Assembly (NCBI GenBank): GCA_965215475.1
Contig: OZ244061.1
Coordinates: forward strand, 2,170,001 to 2,234,000
Origin: Bin80 sp965215475
GTDB taxonomy: Bacteria > Bacteroidota > Rhodothermia > Rhodothermales > Bin80
DNA length: 64,000 nt
Reading direction: 5' to 3'
In this document: in pieces, positions 36,505 to 45,728 of the stretch
Layout of the letters: every line of letters begins with the position of its first letter
How positions within the stretch are numbered: position 1 is the stretch's first letter
Notes under the pieces: model-generated
Database searches by the model: none
Seen by the model: the letters and a program-made list of their open reading frames with translations, nothing else
What the model was told of the DNA's origin: nothing
Made by a program: the position numbers and the translations under genes

Positions 36505-37245
36505 ATGAGTTCCCGTTTTTCTCAAATACTACGCCGGATTTTTTTGTCCAGAAAGCATCCCCGATGGAGGAAGTTGGAAGCGATTCTTGGGGTTCGGATT
36601 TACGACTTTTCCTTGTTTGAAAAGGCTCTCCGGCATCCCTCGGTCAATCGAAATCATGTGAACAGCTCCCTCCAATCCTATGAACGATTAGAATTTCTTG
36701 GTGACGCGGTACTAGGGGCGGTGGTTGCAGAGTACCTTTACAAGAAGTTTCCTGAGGAAATGGAAGGGTTTCTGACGGATATGCGATCCAAACTGGTGAG
36801 TGGAGATGCATGTGCATCAACGGCTCGAGACATGGGGTTAAGGCAATTTATAGAATTCAATCCCCAAATTGAAAAACGAGGAGGGTATGAAAGTGACTCC
36901 GTTATGGCGGACTGTTTTGAGTCCATCATTGGTGCAATTCATCTAGACCGTGGTATAACCCAATCTCGAAGATTTATTCATGAGCATATCCTGGAGAGAG
37001 TTGACTTGCAGGAACTGGTCACGGTAAATGACAACTATAAAAGCAGGCTCCAGGAATTTGTACAGTCCAAGGGGTGGCCGCAGCCAGAATACCTTGTTAC
37101 GAACACGAGCGGCCCTCCACATGATCTCATCTTCGCGATTGATGTTCACGTCAATGGGGCTTGTCTGGGTAAAGGGCAGGCAACCAGTAAAAAGAAAGCA
37201 GAACAACAAGCCGCTCATCAGGCCTTGAAGTTCCTTTCCTCTTAG
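36505..37245 (+). CDS. rnc: ribonuclease III
   Basis: 246-aa double-strand-specific RNase for rRNA and mRNA processing. The RNase III signature ERLEFLGDAVLGA and the second acidic box DCFESIIGAIHLD give the Mg-binding Glu/Asp residues. The dsRNA-binding domain occupies the C-terminal 70 residues (DNYKSRLQEFVQ to GKGQATSKKKAEQQAAHQAL). ATG 36505 is preferred over a GTG at 36493. It is followed 61 bp later by gcvP. Confidence 0.95.
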   Translation: MSSRFSQILRRIFLSRKHPRWRKLEAILGVRIYDFSLFEKALRHPSVNRNHVNSSLQSYERLEFLGDAVLGAVVAEYLYKKFPEEMEGFLTDMRSKLVSGDACASTARDMGLRQFIEFNPQIEKRGGYESDSVMADCFESIIGAIHLDRGITQSRRFIHEHILERVDLQELVTVNDNYKSRLQEFVQSKGWPQPEYLVTNTSGPPHDLIFAIDVHVNGACLGKGQATSKKKAEQQAAHQALKFLSS

Positions 37246-37306
37246 TCATTATGTAGCTGGAGAAAAAAACGTAGTCCATTATTTTTAAGAGACACACTGA
37301 TTATCA

Positions 37307-40156
37307 ATGGAAACACATCTACCGCACGCAGATCGTTTTGCCGCCCGCCATATCGGCCCATCAAAGAAAGAGGTTCAAGGCATGGTGGAAACTCTCGGTC
37401 TTGGTTCACTGGATGAGTTGATTCAGGAAACGATCCCTGAATCGATCCTGGATAACCGGCCTCTAGATGTGCCGGAGGCTCGTCCAGAACACGTTGTCAT
37501 TTCTGATTTAAGAAGAATTGGTCGCCGAAACAAGATTTTTCGTTCCTATATCGGGATGGGATATCATGACACGATTACCCCCCGGGCGATTCTCCGTTCG
37601 GTTCTCGAAAATCCATCATGGTATACGCAGTATACTCCCTATCAAGCCGAAATTTCTCAGGGTCGCCTGGAAGCGCTTCTAAATTTTCAAACGGCTGTGA
37701 TTGACCTTACCGGTATGGAGATTGCCAACGCCTCTTTATTGGATGAGGCGACCGCAGCGGCTGAGGCGATGATGATGTTCTTTCGCCTTGCGCGGAAACG
37801 GAAAAAGTTTTTGGTTTCCACTAATTGTCACCCCCAAACCATCAGTGTAGTGAAGGCAAGATCCATCCCTCTGGGGATCGACTTGGTTGTCACGGATCAT
37901 ACGTCTTTTGAATTTACTCCCGATGTATTTGGAGCTCTCGTTCAATATCCGGGTTCGGATGGAGTCATTGTCGACTACGAAGAGATGTGCAATGAAGCCC
38001 ATCAGGGAGGTGCCTATATTGCAGTGGCGGCTGATTTACTGAGTCTGGCCTTACTTCGTGCACCCGGACAATTTGGGGCGGATGCTGTGGTTGGTAATTC
38101 TCAGCGGTTTGGAGTCCCGCTCGGGTACGGAGGCCCGCATGCGGCCTTCTTCTCTACGAAAATGGCTTTCCGTCGCCAAGTCCCCGGCCGCATGATTGGA
38201 GTGACCGTAGATATGGACGGTAAACCTGCATTACGGATGGCTTTGCAGATGCGAGAGCAACATATCAAGAGAGCCCGAGCAACAAGCAATATCTGCACCG
38301 CACAAGTTTTGCTCGCGGTCATGGCCGGATCTTACGCGGTTTTTCATGGAGCAGAGGGAATCAGAAATATTGCCCAGAATGTTCATATGTGGACGCTTGC
38401 GCTGGCGAAGGAATTGCAAAAACATGGTTATCACCTACGACATCAGGATTTTTTTGATACACTTTGCATTGAGAATCCACCGGATGATCTTCGAAAGAAT
38501 GCAGAATCTCAGGGAATTAATCTTAGGTATCTTTCCGATGGGAGCATTTGTATCTCTTTGAATGAGACGACAACCAAGGAGCATATAAATTCGCTTCTTT
38601 CACTTTTTATTCCGGGGGCGACTGATGCTGGTGAACTGGTCGATTCTGTACCAGCATCGTATCAAGGCATTCTTCCCCGCGAGACCTCTTATTTAACTCA
38701 TCCCATCTTCAGTCAGTATCGCTCTGAGACAGAGTTGATGCGCTATCTTCACCGTCTTGCATCCCGGGACCTGTCCCTGACGACTAGCATGATTCCTCTC
38801 GGCTCCTGTACGATGAAGCTGAATGCAGCGGTGCAATTAGCTGCAGTGAGCTGGGCGGACTACAATGGTTTGCATCCATTTATTCCTCTTGATCAGGCTA
38901 GTGGCTATCAGGAAATCTTTTCGGATCTTGAGCAATGGCTGAGTGAGTTGACAGGATTTTCCGCCGTGTCTCTCCAGCCGAATTCAGGTGCGAGTGGAGA
39001 ATATGCTGGACTTCTAGTCATTCAAGCTTATCTAGCCAGTAAAGGAGAAACACATCGAAATATATGTCTTGTTCCTGACTCGGCTCATGGTACAAATCCG
39101 GCAAGTGCTGTGATGGCGGGAATGAAGGTTGTAGTCGTAAAGACATTAAAAAGTGGAGATATTGATTTTGAGGATCTGAAAAAAAAGCTTTCACAGCATA
39201 GCGATCATCTGGCGGCACTCATGATCACGTATCCAACAACATATGGGGTATTCGAAGAGCAAATTCGTGAAGTTTGCGACATAGTGCATGTGCATGGGGG
39301 GCAGGTGTATATGGATGGCGCCAACATGAACGCTCAGGTAGGTCTGTGCAAACCTGGAGATTTTGGAGCGGATGTGTGTCATTTGAATCTGCATAAAACT
39401 TTCGCGATCCCACATGGCGGAGGGGGACCTGGTGTGGGTCCTATTTGTGTTGCAGATCATCTTGCACCTTTTCTACCTGGGCATCCCCTCATCTCAACAG
39501 GCGGAGACCAAGCAATTGGCCCGGTTGCAGCGGCCCCCTACGGAAGTGCGAGTATCCTTTTGATCAGTTGGTCCTATATTGCACTTCTTGGTCCTAACGG
39601 ACTTCGGCGTGCCTCGGAAGTGGCAATCCTCAACGCCAATTATCTGGCTCATCGTTTGTCGGAGCACTATGAGGTCTTGTTTCGCGGTCGGAATGGATAT
39701 GTAGCCCATGAATTCATTCTTGATGTACGACCACTCAAACGTACAGCGGGGATTGATGCAGTAGACATTGCGAAACGCCTGATGGATTATGGGTACCATG
39801 CGCCGACGATGTCCTGGCCTGTTGCAGGCACGATGATGATTGAACCTACAGAAAGCGAATCCAAAGCAGAACTTGATCGTTTCTGTGAGGCAATGATTGC
39901 GATCCGCGCGGAAATAAAAGAAATCGAAGAAGGAGCTCAGGATGAAAAGCGTAACATTTTGAAACAGGCACCGCATACTACAGCATTGGTGTGTTCAGAT
40001 GAATACGATCTTCCATATACGAGAACACAGGCAGCATTCCCAGCTCCTTGGACCAGAGAGCATAAATTTTGGCCTACAGTTCGTAGAATTGATGAAGCAT
40101 ATGGGGATCGAAATTTGGTTTGTTCATGTCCCCCGATAGAAGAATATCAATCCTGA
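37307..40156 (+). CDS. gcvP: glycine dehydrogenase (decarboxylating), single chain
   Basis: P-protein of the glycine cleavage system: PLP-dependent decarboxylation of glycine with transfer of the aminomethyl group to the H-protein lipoate. 949 aa, the full fused form. The PLP-binding lysine is Lys697 (NLHKTFAIPHGGGGPG). Typical blocks are RHIGPSKKE near the start, the MIPLGSCTMKLN segment and the Gly-rich loop. gcvT and gcvH are not in the window. creD follows after 4 bp. Confidence 0.96.
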   Translation: METHLPHADRFAARHIGPSKKEVQGMVETLGLGSLDELIQETIPESILDNRPLDVPEARPEHVVISDLRRIGRRNKIFRSYIGMGYHDTITPRAILRSVLENPSWYTQYTPYQAEISQGRLEALLNFQTAVIDLTGMEIANASLLDEATAAAEAMMMFFRLARKRKKFLVSTNCHPQTISVVKARSIPLGIDLVVTDHTSFEFTPDVFGALVQYPGSDGVIVDYEEMCNEAHQGGAYIAVAADLLSLALLRAPGQFGADAVVGNSQRFGVPLGYGGPHAAFFSTKMAFRRQVPGRMIGVTVDMDGKPALRMALQMREQHIKRARATSNICTAQVLLAVMAGSYAVFHGAEGIRNIAQNVHMWTLALAKELQKHGYHLRHQDFFDTLCIENPPDDLRKNAESQGINLRYLSDGSICISLNETTTKEHINSLLSLFIPGATDAGELVDSVPASYQGILPRETSYLTHPIFSQYRSETELMRYLHRLASRDLSLTTSMIPLGSCTMKLNAAVQLAAVSWADYNGLHPFIPLDQASGYQEIFSDLEQWLSELTGFSAVSLQPNSGASGEYAGLLVIQAYLASKGETHRNICLVPDSAHGTNPASAVMAGMKVVVVKTLKSGDIDFEDLKKKLSQHSDHLAALMITYPTTYGVFEEQIREVCDIVHVHGGQVYMDGANMNAQVGLCKPGDFGADVCHLNLHKTFAIPHGGGGPGVGPICVADHLAPFLPGHPLISTGGDQAIGPVAAAPYGSASILLISWSYIALLGPNGLRRASEVAILNANYLAHRLSEHYEVLFRGRNGYVAHEFILDVRPLKRTAGIDAVDIAKRLMDYGYHAPTMSWPVAGTMMIEPTESESKAELDRFCEAMIAIRAEIKEIEEGAQDEKRNILKQAPHTTALVCSDEYDLPYTRTQAAFPAPWTREHKFWPTVRRIDEAYGDRNLVCSCPPIEEYQS

Positions 40157-40160
40157 ATTT

Positions 40161-41501
40161 ATGGCGCACGACATTTTCGAACGTATAGGAAAATCTATTG
40201 AGTTACGTTTAGCCGCGATCGCTCTGATCACATTGATCTTGATGATCCCTCTTGCCATTGTGGGGGAGCTCATCAATGATCGCAGCGAGCGGCGTGATGA
40301 AACACTATCCAATACAGGGAACGAATGGAGTGGAAAACAGACCCTCCTGGGGCCTGTGATGGTTGTTCCGTATTCTAGTTCCGAATACGTTAGTGGTACA
40401 TTGGGGGAATCTCCGGGAACCGTACGTTATGCGTTTTTTCTTCCAAATACACTCACGATTACGGGCACGGTTGAACCAGAAATCCGGTACCGGGGGATCT
40501 ATCAGACGATCCTATATTCTGCAGATCTTACCATCAGTGGAAGCTTCCCGGAAGCAGACTTTAGCCGGTGGTTGATTAACGAAGAGGATATTCGGTGGCA
40601 GGAGGCCTTTATTGCATTTGGGATCACAGATATGCGAGGGATCAAGGACGAGATTCTCGTTAACTGGGCGGATACATCGTTGACCTTTGTTTCAGGGATG
40701 CAGGAAGCAAGCATATTGGCACCGGCAGGAGTCCGTACTTCCGTGGTCGCAAATGAGCCTGGCGAGTTCCAATTCAATCTTGGACTTGATGGGAACGATG
40801 AGTTGATGTTCATTCCTGTGGGCAAAACGACACGGATTGACCTTTCCTCCTCATGGCCCTCGCCCAGCTTCCGTGGGGCTTTTCTTCCGGATGAGCGAAC
40901 GATTACAGAAGATGGTTTTTCTGCCAGTTGGCAGGTTCTGGATTTAAACCGGGCATTTGGGCAGTCGTGGCGTGGGGAAAGCGAAGACTTATTATTAGAA
41001 TCTTCTGCGTTCGGCGTTTCACTCTATCCTCCGGTGGATCAATACCGCAAAACGCAGCGATCGACTCGTTATGGATTCTTGCTGATTGGTCTGACGTTAC
41101 TGGCGTTCTTTTTGACGGAGATGCGGATCGGTCTGCGGGCACACTCCTTCCAGTATATATTAGTGGGATTGGATCTTTGTTTGTTCTTTTTAATGCTCCT
41201 TTCGCTTGGAGAGCACATGTCATTCAATCTTGCCTACATCCTTTCCGGCATTGCAACGATCGGGCTCGCGGCCTTCTATGCCGGGGCAATGTATCGATCC
41301 CGTGGCGTTGGTTTGTTGACGGCAGGCATCTTGGCTATTTTGTACACGTTTATTTTCCTGCTCTTGCAACTACAGGGCTACGCCCTTCTAGCTGGCAGCA
41401 TTGGTCTTTACCTGCTTTTGGCACCTACGATGTATTTGACGCGCAATTTTTCAAATCTATCGGCATTATCCCGTTCAAAAAAGAGTAGCGATCCAGAGTG
41501 A
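40161..41501 (+). CDS. creD: CreD-family inner membrane protein
   Basis: 446-aa envelope protein. One N-terminal transmembrane segment, a large periplasmic domain (about 45-305) and five to six C-terminal transmembrane helices, as in CreD, whose molecular function is unknown. The N-terminal LLGPVMVVPYSS and the C-terminal LAYILSGIATIGLAAFYAGA are family-like. It follows gcvP by 4 bp. Its last 83 codons lie within a 274-bp segment that is repeated at 43773-44046; all four coding differences between the copies are synonymous. Confidence 0.88.
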   Translation: MAHDIFERIGKSIELRLAAIALITLILMIPLAIVGELINDRSERRDETLSNTGNEWSGKQTLLGPVMVVPYSSSEYVSGTLGESPGTVRYAFFLPNTLTITGTVEPEIRYRGIYQTILYSADLTISGSFPEADFSRWLINEEDIRWQEAFIAFGITDMRGIKDEILVNWADTSLTFVSGMQEASILAPAGVRTSVVANEPGEFQFNLGLDGNDELMFIPVGKTTRIDLSSSWPSPSFRGAFLPDERTITEDGFSASWQVLDLNRAFGQSWRGESEDLLLESSAFGVSLYPPVDQYRKTQRSTRYGFLLIGLTLLAFFLTEMRIGLRAHSFQYILVGLDLCLFFLMLLSLGEHMSFNLAYILSGIATIGLAAFYAGAMYRSRGVGLLTAGILAILYTFIFLLLQLQGYALLAGSIGLYLLLAPTMYLTRNFSNLSALSRSKKSSDPE

Positions 41502-41526
41502 TCCTTGCGCATGACGGAAAACTCTG
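41253..41526 (+). repeat. direct repeat, copy 1 (creD 3' end)
   Basis: 274 bp matching 43773-44046 with six mismatches by my alignment (offset 2520 bp). It covers the 3' end of creD plus 25 bp and stops inside a 7-bp hairpin at 41525-41544. It bounds the left side of the Sel1/transposase-relic segment. Confidence 0.9.
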
Positions 41527-41544
41527 CATCCTGTGAGGGATGCA
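41525..41544 (+). terminator. possible hairpin terminator after creD
   Basis: TGCATCC and GGATGCA flank a six-base loop 24 bp after the creD stop. It is not followed by a T-run, so it is a weak candidate; it also marks where the two direct-repeat copies diverge. Confidence 0.35.
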
Positions 41545-41875
41545 AATAAAGTATGTGTGGAGTGATCAAGAGAGTGAAAGATGATGAAAAAAACTAGAAG
41601 TATTTTGTTTTGACGTGATCATTGAAAAGAAAGAGGATTGGGGGAAAAGTTGAGAGTTTTGCGTCTCAGGGATGATGAAGAAGGCAACGAATCGCCGGCA
41701 AAGGCATGGAAGATATTCCGGAACGGTTTATCTTTTGAAGAACACAAGCGCGTTTTGTACGTGTGATTTACATCGGATCATCGCCGATCAACCCCCTAGG
41801 AGTAAACAACCGGTTCCCTGCGACCTGAACGCCCCAGAGGCTACCATTTATGCAAGTAAAAAACGGCAACCAATC

Positions 41876-43228
41876 ATGAACTTCCAATCACGAACTATTC
41901 TCGTCGGACTCCTCCTGATGCTCCCCGTATTGGGAGAGATCAACGCCCAAAGCCAAGACATAGAAGAACTTCAACAGCAAGCCAACGAGGGAAATCTTGA
42001 AGCCCAGTTTGAACTCGGAGCCCTTTACTTCAATGGAGATGGCGTCGAACAAGATTACACGCAGGCAGCTCACTGGTACAGGAAGGCTGCGGAACAGGGA
42101 CACACAGGCGGGCAATTCAATCTCGGACTCCTTTACTTCAATGGATATGGCGTCGAACAAGATTACACGCAGGCAGCTCACTGGCTCAGGAAGGCTGCGG
42201 AACAGGGACACACAGGCGGGCAATTCAATCTCGGACTCCTTTACTTCAATGGATATGGCGTCGAACAAGATTACACGCAGGCAGCTCACTGGTGCAGGAA
42301 GGCTGCGGAACAGGGACACACAGGCGGGCAATTCATTCTCGGATTCCTTTACTTCAATGGAGATGGCGTCGAACAAGATTACACGCAGGCAGCTCACTGG
42401 CTCAGGAAGGCTGCGGAACAGGGATACGCAGATGGGCAATACAATCTCGGACTCCTTTACTTCAATGGAGATGGCGTCGAACAAGATTACACGCAGGCAG
42501 CTCACTGGTACAGGAAGGCTGCGGAACAGGGAGACGCAGATGGGCAATTCCGTCTCGGAGTCCTTTACTTCGGTGGAGATGGCGTCGAACAAGATTACAC
42601 GCAGGCAGCTCACTGGTACAGGAAGGCTGCGGAACAGGGACACACAGGCGGGCAAGTCAGTCTCGGATTCCTTTACTTGAATGGAGATGGCGTCGAACAA
42701 GATTACACGCAGGCAGCTCACTGGTACAGGAAGGCTGCGGAACAGGGACACACAGGCGGGCAAGTCATTCTCGGACTCCTTTACGACAATGGAGATGGCG
42801 TCGAACAAGATTACACGCAGGCAGCCCACTGGTGCAGGAAGGCTGCGGAACAGGGACACACAGGCGGGCAATTCAATCTCGGATTCCTTTACTTGAATGG
42901 AGATGGCGTCGAACAAGATTACACGCAGGCAGCTCACTGGTACAGGAAGGCTGCGGAACAGGGAGACGCACATGGGCAAGTCATTCTCGGACTCCTTTAC
43001 GTCAATGGACAGGGCGTCGAACAAGATTACGCGCAGGCCTACGTATGGTTAATCATTGCCAAGGCTAATGGTGGGCTAACGGAAGAAATGACCGAATCCC
43101 TTGAAGAAGAAATCACCAGTCTACGTGGCATACTCACCCCCGTGCAGATCAATCAAGCTCAAAAGCGAGCGTCCCAACTCTACGAAGTAATTCAGACGCG
43201 CATTGCAAACAGCGACTCAGCGAACTAA
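41876..43228 (+). CDS. secreted Sel1-like repeat protein
   Basis: 450-aa protein with a signal peptide (TILVGLLLMLPVLGEINAQS), ten tandem Sel1-like (TPR-related) repeats of 36 residues from about residue 43, and a short helical C-terminus. The consensus GQ-LG-LY-NGDGVEQDYTQAAHW-RKAAEQG is nearly fixed; only a few positions differ. SLR proteins are helical solenoids that bind other proteins. The frame is open from 41672, but ATG 41876 starts the signal peptide. Neighbours are a transposase relic and a partial creD copy, so this is probably an acquired gene. Confidence 0.88.
   Translation: MNFQSRTILVGLLLMLPVLGEINAQSQDIEELQQQANEGNLEAQFELGALYFNGDGVEQDYTQAAHWYRKAAEQGHTGGQFNLGLLYFNGYGVEQDYTQAAHWLRKAAEQGHTGGQFNLGLLYFNGYGVEQDYTQAAHWCRKAAEQGHTGGQFILGFLYFNGDGVEQDYTQAAHWLRKAAEQGYADGQYNLGLLYFNGDGVEQDYTQAAHWYRKAAEQGDADGQFRLGVLYFGGDGVEQDYTQAAHWYRKAAEQGHTGGQVSLGFLYLNGDGVEQDYTQAAHWYRKAAEQGHTGGQVILGLLYDNGDGVEQDYTQAAHWCRKAAEQGHTGGQFNLGFLYLNGDGVEQDYTQAAHWYRKAAEQGDAHGQVILGLLYVNGQGVEQDYAQAYVWLIIAKANGGLTEEMTESLEEEITSLRGILTPVQINQAQKRASQLYEVIQTRIANSDSAN
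42002..43072 (+). repeat. tandem 108-bp repeat array (10 units)
   Basis: Units begin at 42002, 42110, 42218 and every 108 bp to 42974; the last is diverged. Units share near-identical DNA. Differences cluster in five spots: Q-x-x-LG, the L/V/F before LY, the Y-x-N triplet, the residue after HW, and the HTG/YAD/DAD/DAH end. Confidence 0.95.
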
Positions 43229-43316
43229 TCCAGTAGAGACGCGCCCTCTGCACATCCATTCCAGTATATATTATCCTGCATTTCCATCACATAACATGGG
43301 ATAACATTTAGGCGGA

Positions 43317-43772
43317 CTAAACTTTGAGGAGTTTATTACCGAGCCATGGTATCGGCTGTTCCGTTTTATAGTAGTCAGCACGAATAAAGAGTGGGTTGCA
43401 CGCTCGCCTGGCAACGTCACCCGGATTTCTTTTTCGGTAATCTGGATCCTTGCTCGTTTTGGGATTAATTCTCGGAACAGGGTGCGGGTTTCTACAGCGC
43501 CCTATCGCTCCTCGACTCGAATCACAAGGAGTCGATACAAAAAACGGGCAATGACCGTACGCTGTACCTCGACATGAATTTTCATCTGGACTGCCGAACT
43601 GAGTCATCCATGTGGAAGAAGCCAATTGTATCACTGATCACATTTTCAATAACCATGTGACGGGCATATCGGTCGATGAGGGTGGATACCGCTGCCTTGG
43701 TGAGTAGGAAGATGATATGATCTTGTCCGAGCCCCTGAACTGCAATTTGACGAACAGATCTCGGATACTCAC
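43317..43772 (-). pseudogene. C-terminal relic of a DDE transposase
   Basis: Minus-strand frames spell a decayed transposase end: VRQIAVQGLGQDHIIFLLT, then LIDRYARHMVIENVISDTI with GFFHMD, then in another frame VQRTVIARFLYRLL and TLFRELIPKRARIQITEKEI, then NPLFIRADYY and PIPWLGNKLLKV. These match, from memory, the C-terminal part of IS4-superfamily transposases (VRxIRVQGLGRD, YARRMxIE, FHLDAL). Frameshifts and a stop interrupt it, the N-terminal catalytic part is missing, and it abuts the partial creD copy at 43773. Confidence 0.65.
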
Positions 43773-44021
43773 GCAACGATCGGACTCGCGGCCTTCTATG
43801 CCGGGGCAATGTATCGATCCCGTGGCGTTGGTTTGTTGACGGCAGGCATCTTGGCTATTTTGTACACGTTTATTTTCCTGCTCTTGCAACTACAGGGCTA
43901 CGCCCTTCTAGCCGGCAGCATTGGTCTCTACCTGCTTTTGGCACCTACGATGTATTTGACGCGCAATTTTTCAAATCTATCGGCATTATCCCGTTCAAAA
44001 AAGAGCAGCGATCCAGAGTGA
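43773..44021 (+). pseudogene. creD 3'-end fragment
   Basis: Exact-register copy of the last 83 codons of creD (codes for the last membrane helices through SRSKKSSDPE). It has no start or upstream part, so it should not be expressed as CreD. All four coding differences from the intact gene are at third positions and silent. Confidence 0.85.
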
Positions 44022-44046
44022 TCATTGCGCATGACGGAAAACCCTG
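43773..44046 (+). repeat. direct repeat, copy 2 (creD 3' end)
   Basis: Partner of 41253-41526, about 98% identical over 274 bp, same orientation. It bounds the right side of the Sel1/transposase-relic segment. Confidence 0.9.
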
Positions 44047-44075
44047 TGGGGAATTGAAGCCTATTCGGCTATGAT

Positions 44076-45242
44076 TTATTCGGGTATCATATCTTTCCAA
44101 GGGAGGATGTCAATATCTTTTCTGCGCTGCGGCTCATCACCTCCATAGACGACTGTTGCAGAGCACTCAAAAGAGGTTTTGTCAAAATGCTTCCGTACCC
44201 GGCGGAGGTTCGTCAGTAGATTTGAGGAGGCGGTTGCCGTTGATTTGGCTTCGATCAGTTGAAGATGGGAGGGAGTCTCAATGATGAGATCTACTTCTGC
44301 TCCATTTTGATCCCGATAAAAGGACAGTGCTCTTGTTGTTTCTCCGAGATTTGTTTGATGTTTGACAAATTCCGAGACCATCCAGGTTTCAAAGATGGCG
44401 CCGCGAAGGGGATGGGTACGCAGCTGCTCGGGGGATCGAATCCCCAATAGCCAACAAACCAGTCCGGTATCGTAGAAGTGGATTTTGGGCATTTTCACCA
44501 GTCTCTTGCGCAGATTTACATGAAAGCTTTTCAAAGGAAAGGCAATAAAACTCGCTTCAAGGACACTGAGCCAAGCCTTCGCAGTTGGCTGAGAAATTCC
44601 ACAATCTCCAGCGATCGATGAGAAATTGAGTAGCTGAGCCGTTCTTCCAGCACACAGTTCAACGAAACGCTGAAATCTGGAAAGGTCCCCAATATTGCTG
44701 ATCATTCTTACATCCCGCTCAACATAGGTGTTCACATAGTTTCGCAGCCAATCGGTAGGCTTTAAACCTGAATCAAAGATTCGTGGATAAGAGCCAAAAA
44801 AAAGGGCTTCTTCCAGGGTCTGAGGATGCTGAGGGAAGCTTGAAATTTCTCGCCAAGTCAGCGGAAGCAAGTTGAAAATTGCGGTTCTCCCCGCAAGGGA
44901 CTGACTGACAGATCCGGATAAGAGAATGTTTTGTGAGCCGGTAATGATCCACTTTGCGGGATCAGGGGCTTTATCAACGATCTCTTGTAAATACGAGAGC
45001 AGATCTGGAGTCCGCTGGATCTCATCAATGATCGCTCCTTGAGGAAACTGTGCAAGGAATCCGCGAGGATCTTCCAAAGCAAAAGCTCGATGATCTGGAG
45101 CTTCCAGGTTGATGTAGGCATGATCACAAAACACGGCTTGGCACAAAGTGGTCTTGCCACTTTGCCGGGGACCTGTGATGGTAATCACGGGAAACGCTTC
45201 GGCAGCATCCTTTATTTTTTGTGTTATTTCACGTGGGACCAT
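44076..45242 (-). CDS. AAA+ ATPase with DUF4143 domain
   Basis: 388-aa ATPase of the archaeal/bacterial ATPase-DUF4143 class. Walker A is GPRQSGKTTL (24-33) and Walker B is GAIIDEIQRTP. A C-terminal DUF4143 nuclease-like domain carries EVDLIIETPSHLQLIEAK, resembling the E/D...E-x-K core of PD-(D/E)XK proteins. These genes are usually solitary and of unclear role. It is divergent from the MerR regulator and lies beside the insertion-like segment, so it may be accessory. Confidence 0.88.
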   Translation of the reverse strand: MVPREITQKIKDAAEAFPVITITGPRQSGKTTLCQAVFCDHAYINLEAPDHRAFALEDPRGFLAQFPQGAIIDEIQRTPDLLSYLQEIVDKAPDPAKWIITGSQNILLSGSVSQSLAGRTAIFNLLPLTWREISSFPQHPQTLEEALFFGSYPRIFDSGLKPTDWLRNYVNTYVERDVRMISNIGDLSRFQRFVELCAGRTAQLLNFSSIAGDCGISQPTAKAWLSVLEASFIAFPLKSFHVNLRKRLVKMPKIHFYDTGLVCWLLGIRSPEQLRTHPLRGAIFETWMVSEFVKHQTNLGETTRALSFYRDQNGAEVDLIIETPSHLQLIEAKSTATASSNLLTNLRRVRKHFDKTSFECSATVVYGGDEPQRRKDIDILPWKDMIPE

Positions 45243-45343
45243 TTTAAGGATAAATAAAGATAAAATCTTGAATCATCCTAAATATAATGCTTTTACCTCA
45301 TTTGAAACTTGCAAAGGCAAATGAGAATTTCACAGGAATGAAA

Positions 45344-45370
45344 CCTTTTGACAAAAAATATGTCAAAAGG
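45344..45370 (+). promoter_or_regulatory. perfect 10-bp palindrome before the MerR gene (operator candidate)
   Basis: CCTTTTGACA and TGTCAAAAGG flank seven bases. The first arm includes TTGACA, a perfect -35-like hexamer, with TATGAC some 18 bases on. The second arm overlaps the ribosome-binding AAAAGGA. An autoregulatory operator is the simplest reading; an RBS-masking hairpin is the alternative. Confidence 0.55.
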
Positions 45371-45379
45371 AATATGACC

Positions 45380-45721
45380 ATGCAAGAACTTACCAAAGTG
45401 ACGGGATGCACCGCCCGTCAGGTGCGTTATCTGATTGCCGAAGGCTTCGTACCGCCGCCGACAGGAGGGAGGGCTAATGCGGTATACGGGGAGGTTCATA
45501 TATCGGCGATTGAGCAGTATCAATATCTGCGTACAGCAGGGTTTTCTCCGGCCTCAATCCGGTTATTGATGGAGGCCCAAACAGGGGTACCATTCCAAAT
45601 AATTCCAGGTGTATCACTCATGATTAACGCAAATCTGATTGCCGAGCAAGTCTCCATGGATGAGTTGGAGGAGCAAATCAAATCAGTACTGAAGCAAATT
45701 TTTTCTAAACAAGACAAATAG
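45380..45721 (+). CDS. MerR-like transcriptional regulator
   Basis: 113-aa protein with an N-terminal winged-helix HTH of the MerR type (QELTKVTGCTARQVRYLIAEGFVPPP, then the wing, then AIEQYQYLRTAGFSPASIRLLME) and a short C-terminal coiled coil for dimerisation. No metal-binding cysteines, so the effector is unknown. The frame opens earlier (45287), but the upstream part includes the palindrome. ATG 45380 has the best RBS spacing; ATG 45374 is possible. It lies 7 bp before the VIT/vWA gene and probably controls that operon. Confidence 0.8.
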   Translation: MQELTKVTGCTARQVRYLIAEGFVPPPTGGRANAVYGEVHISAIEQYQYLRTAGFSPASIRLLMEAQTGVPFQIIPGVSLMINANLIAEQVSMDELEEQIKSVLKQIFSKQDK

Positions 45722-45728
45722 AATTCCA

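Noticed and set aside
41888..43024. 378-codon minus-strand ORF and two plus-strand shadows (41997-42680, 42292-43068) over the Sel1 array
   Set aside because: The 108-bp period is a multiple of three, so open frames are repeated in every register. The products are low-complexity repeats with no family and lie inside the clear SLR gene.
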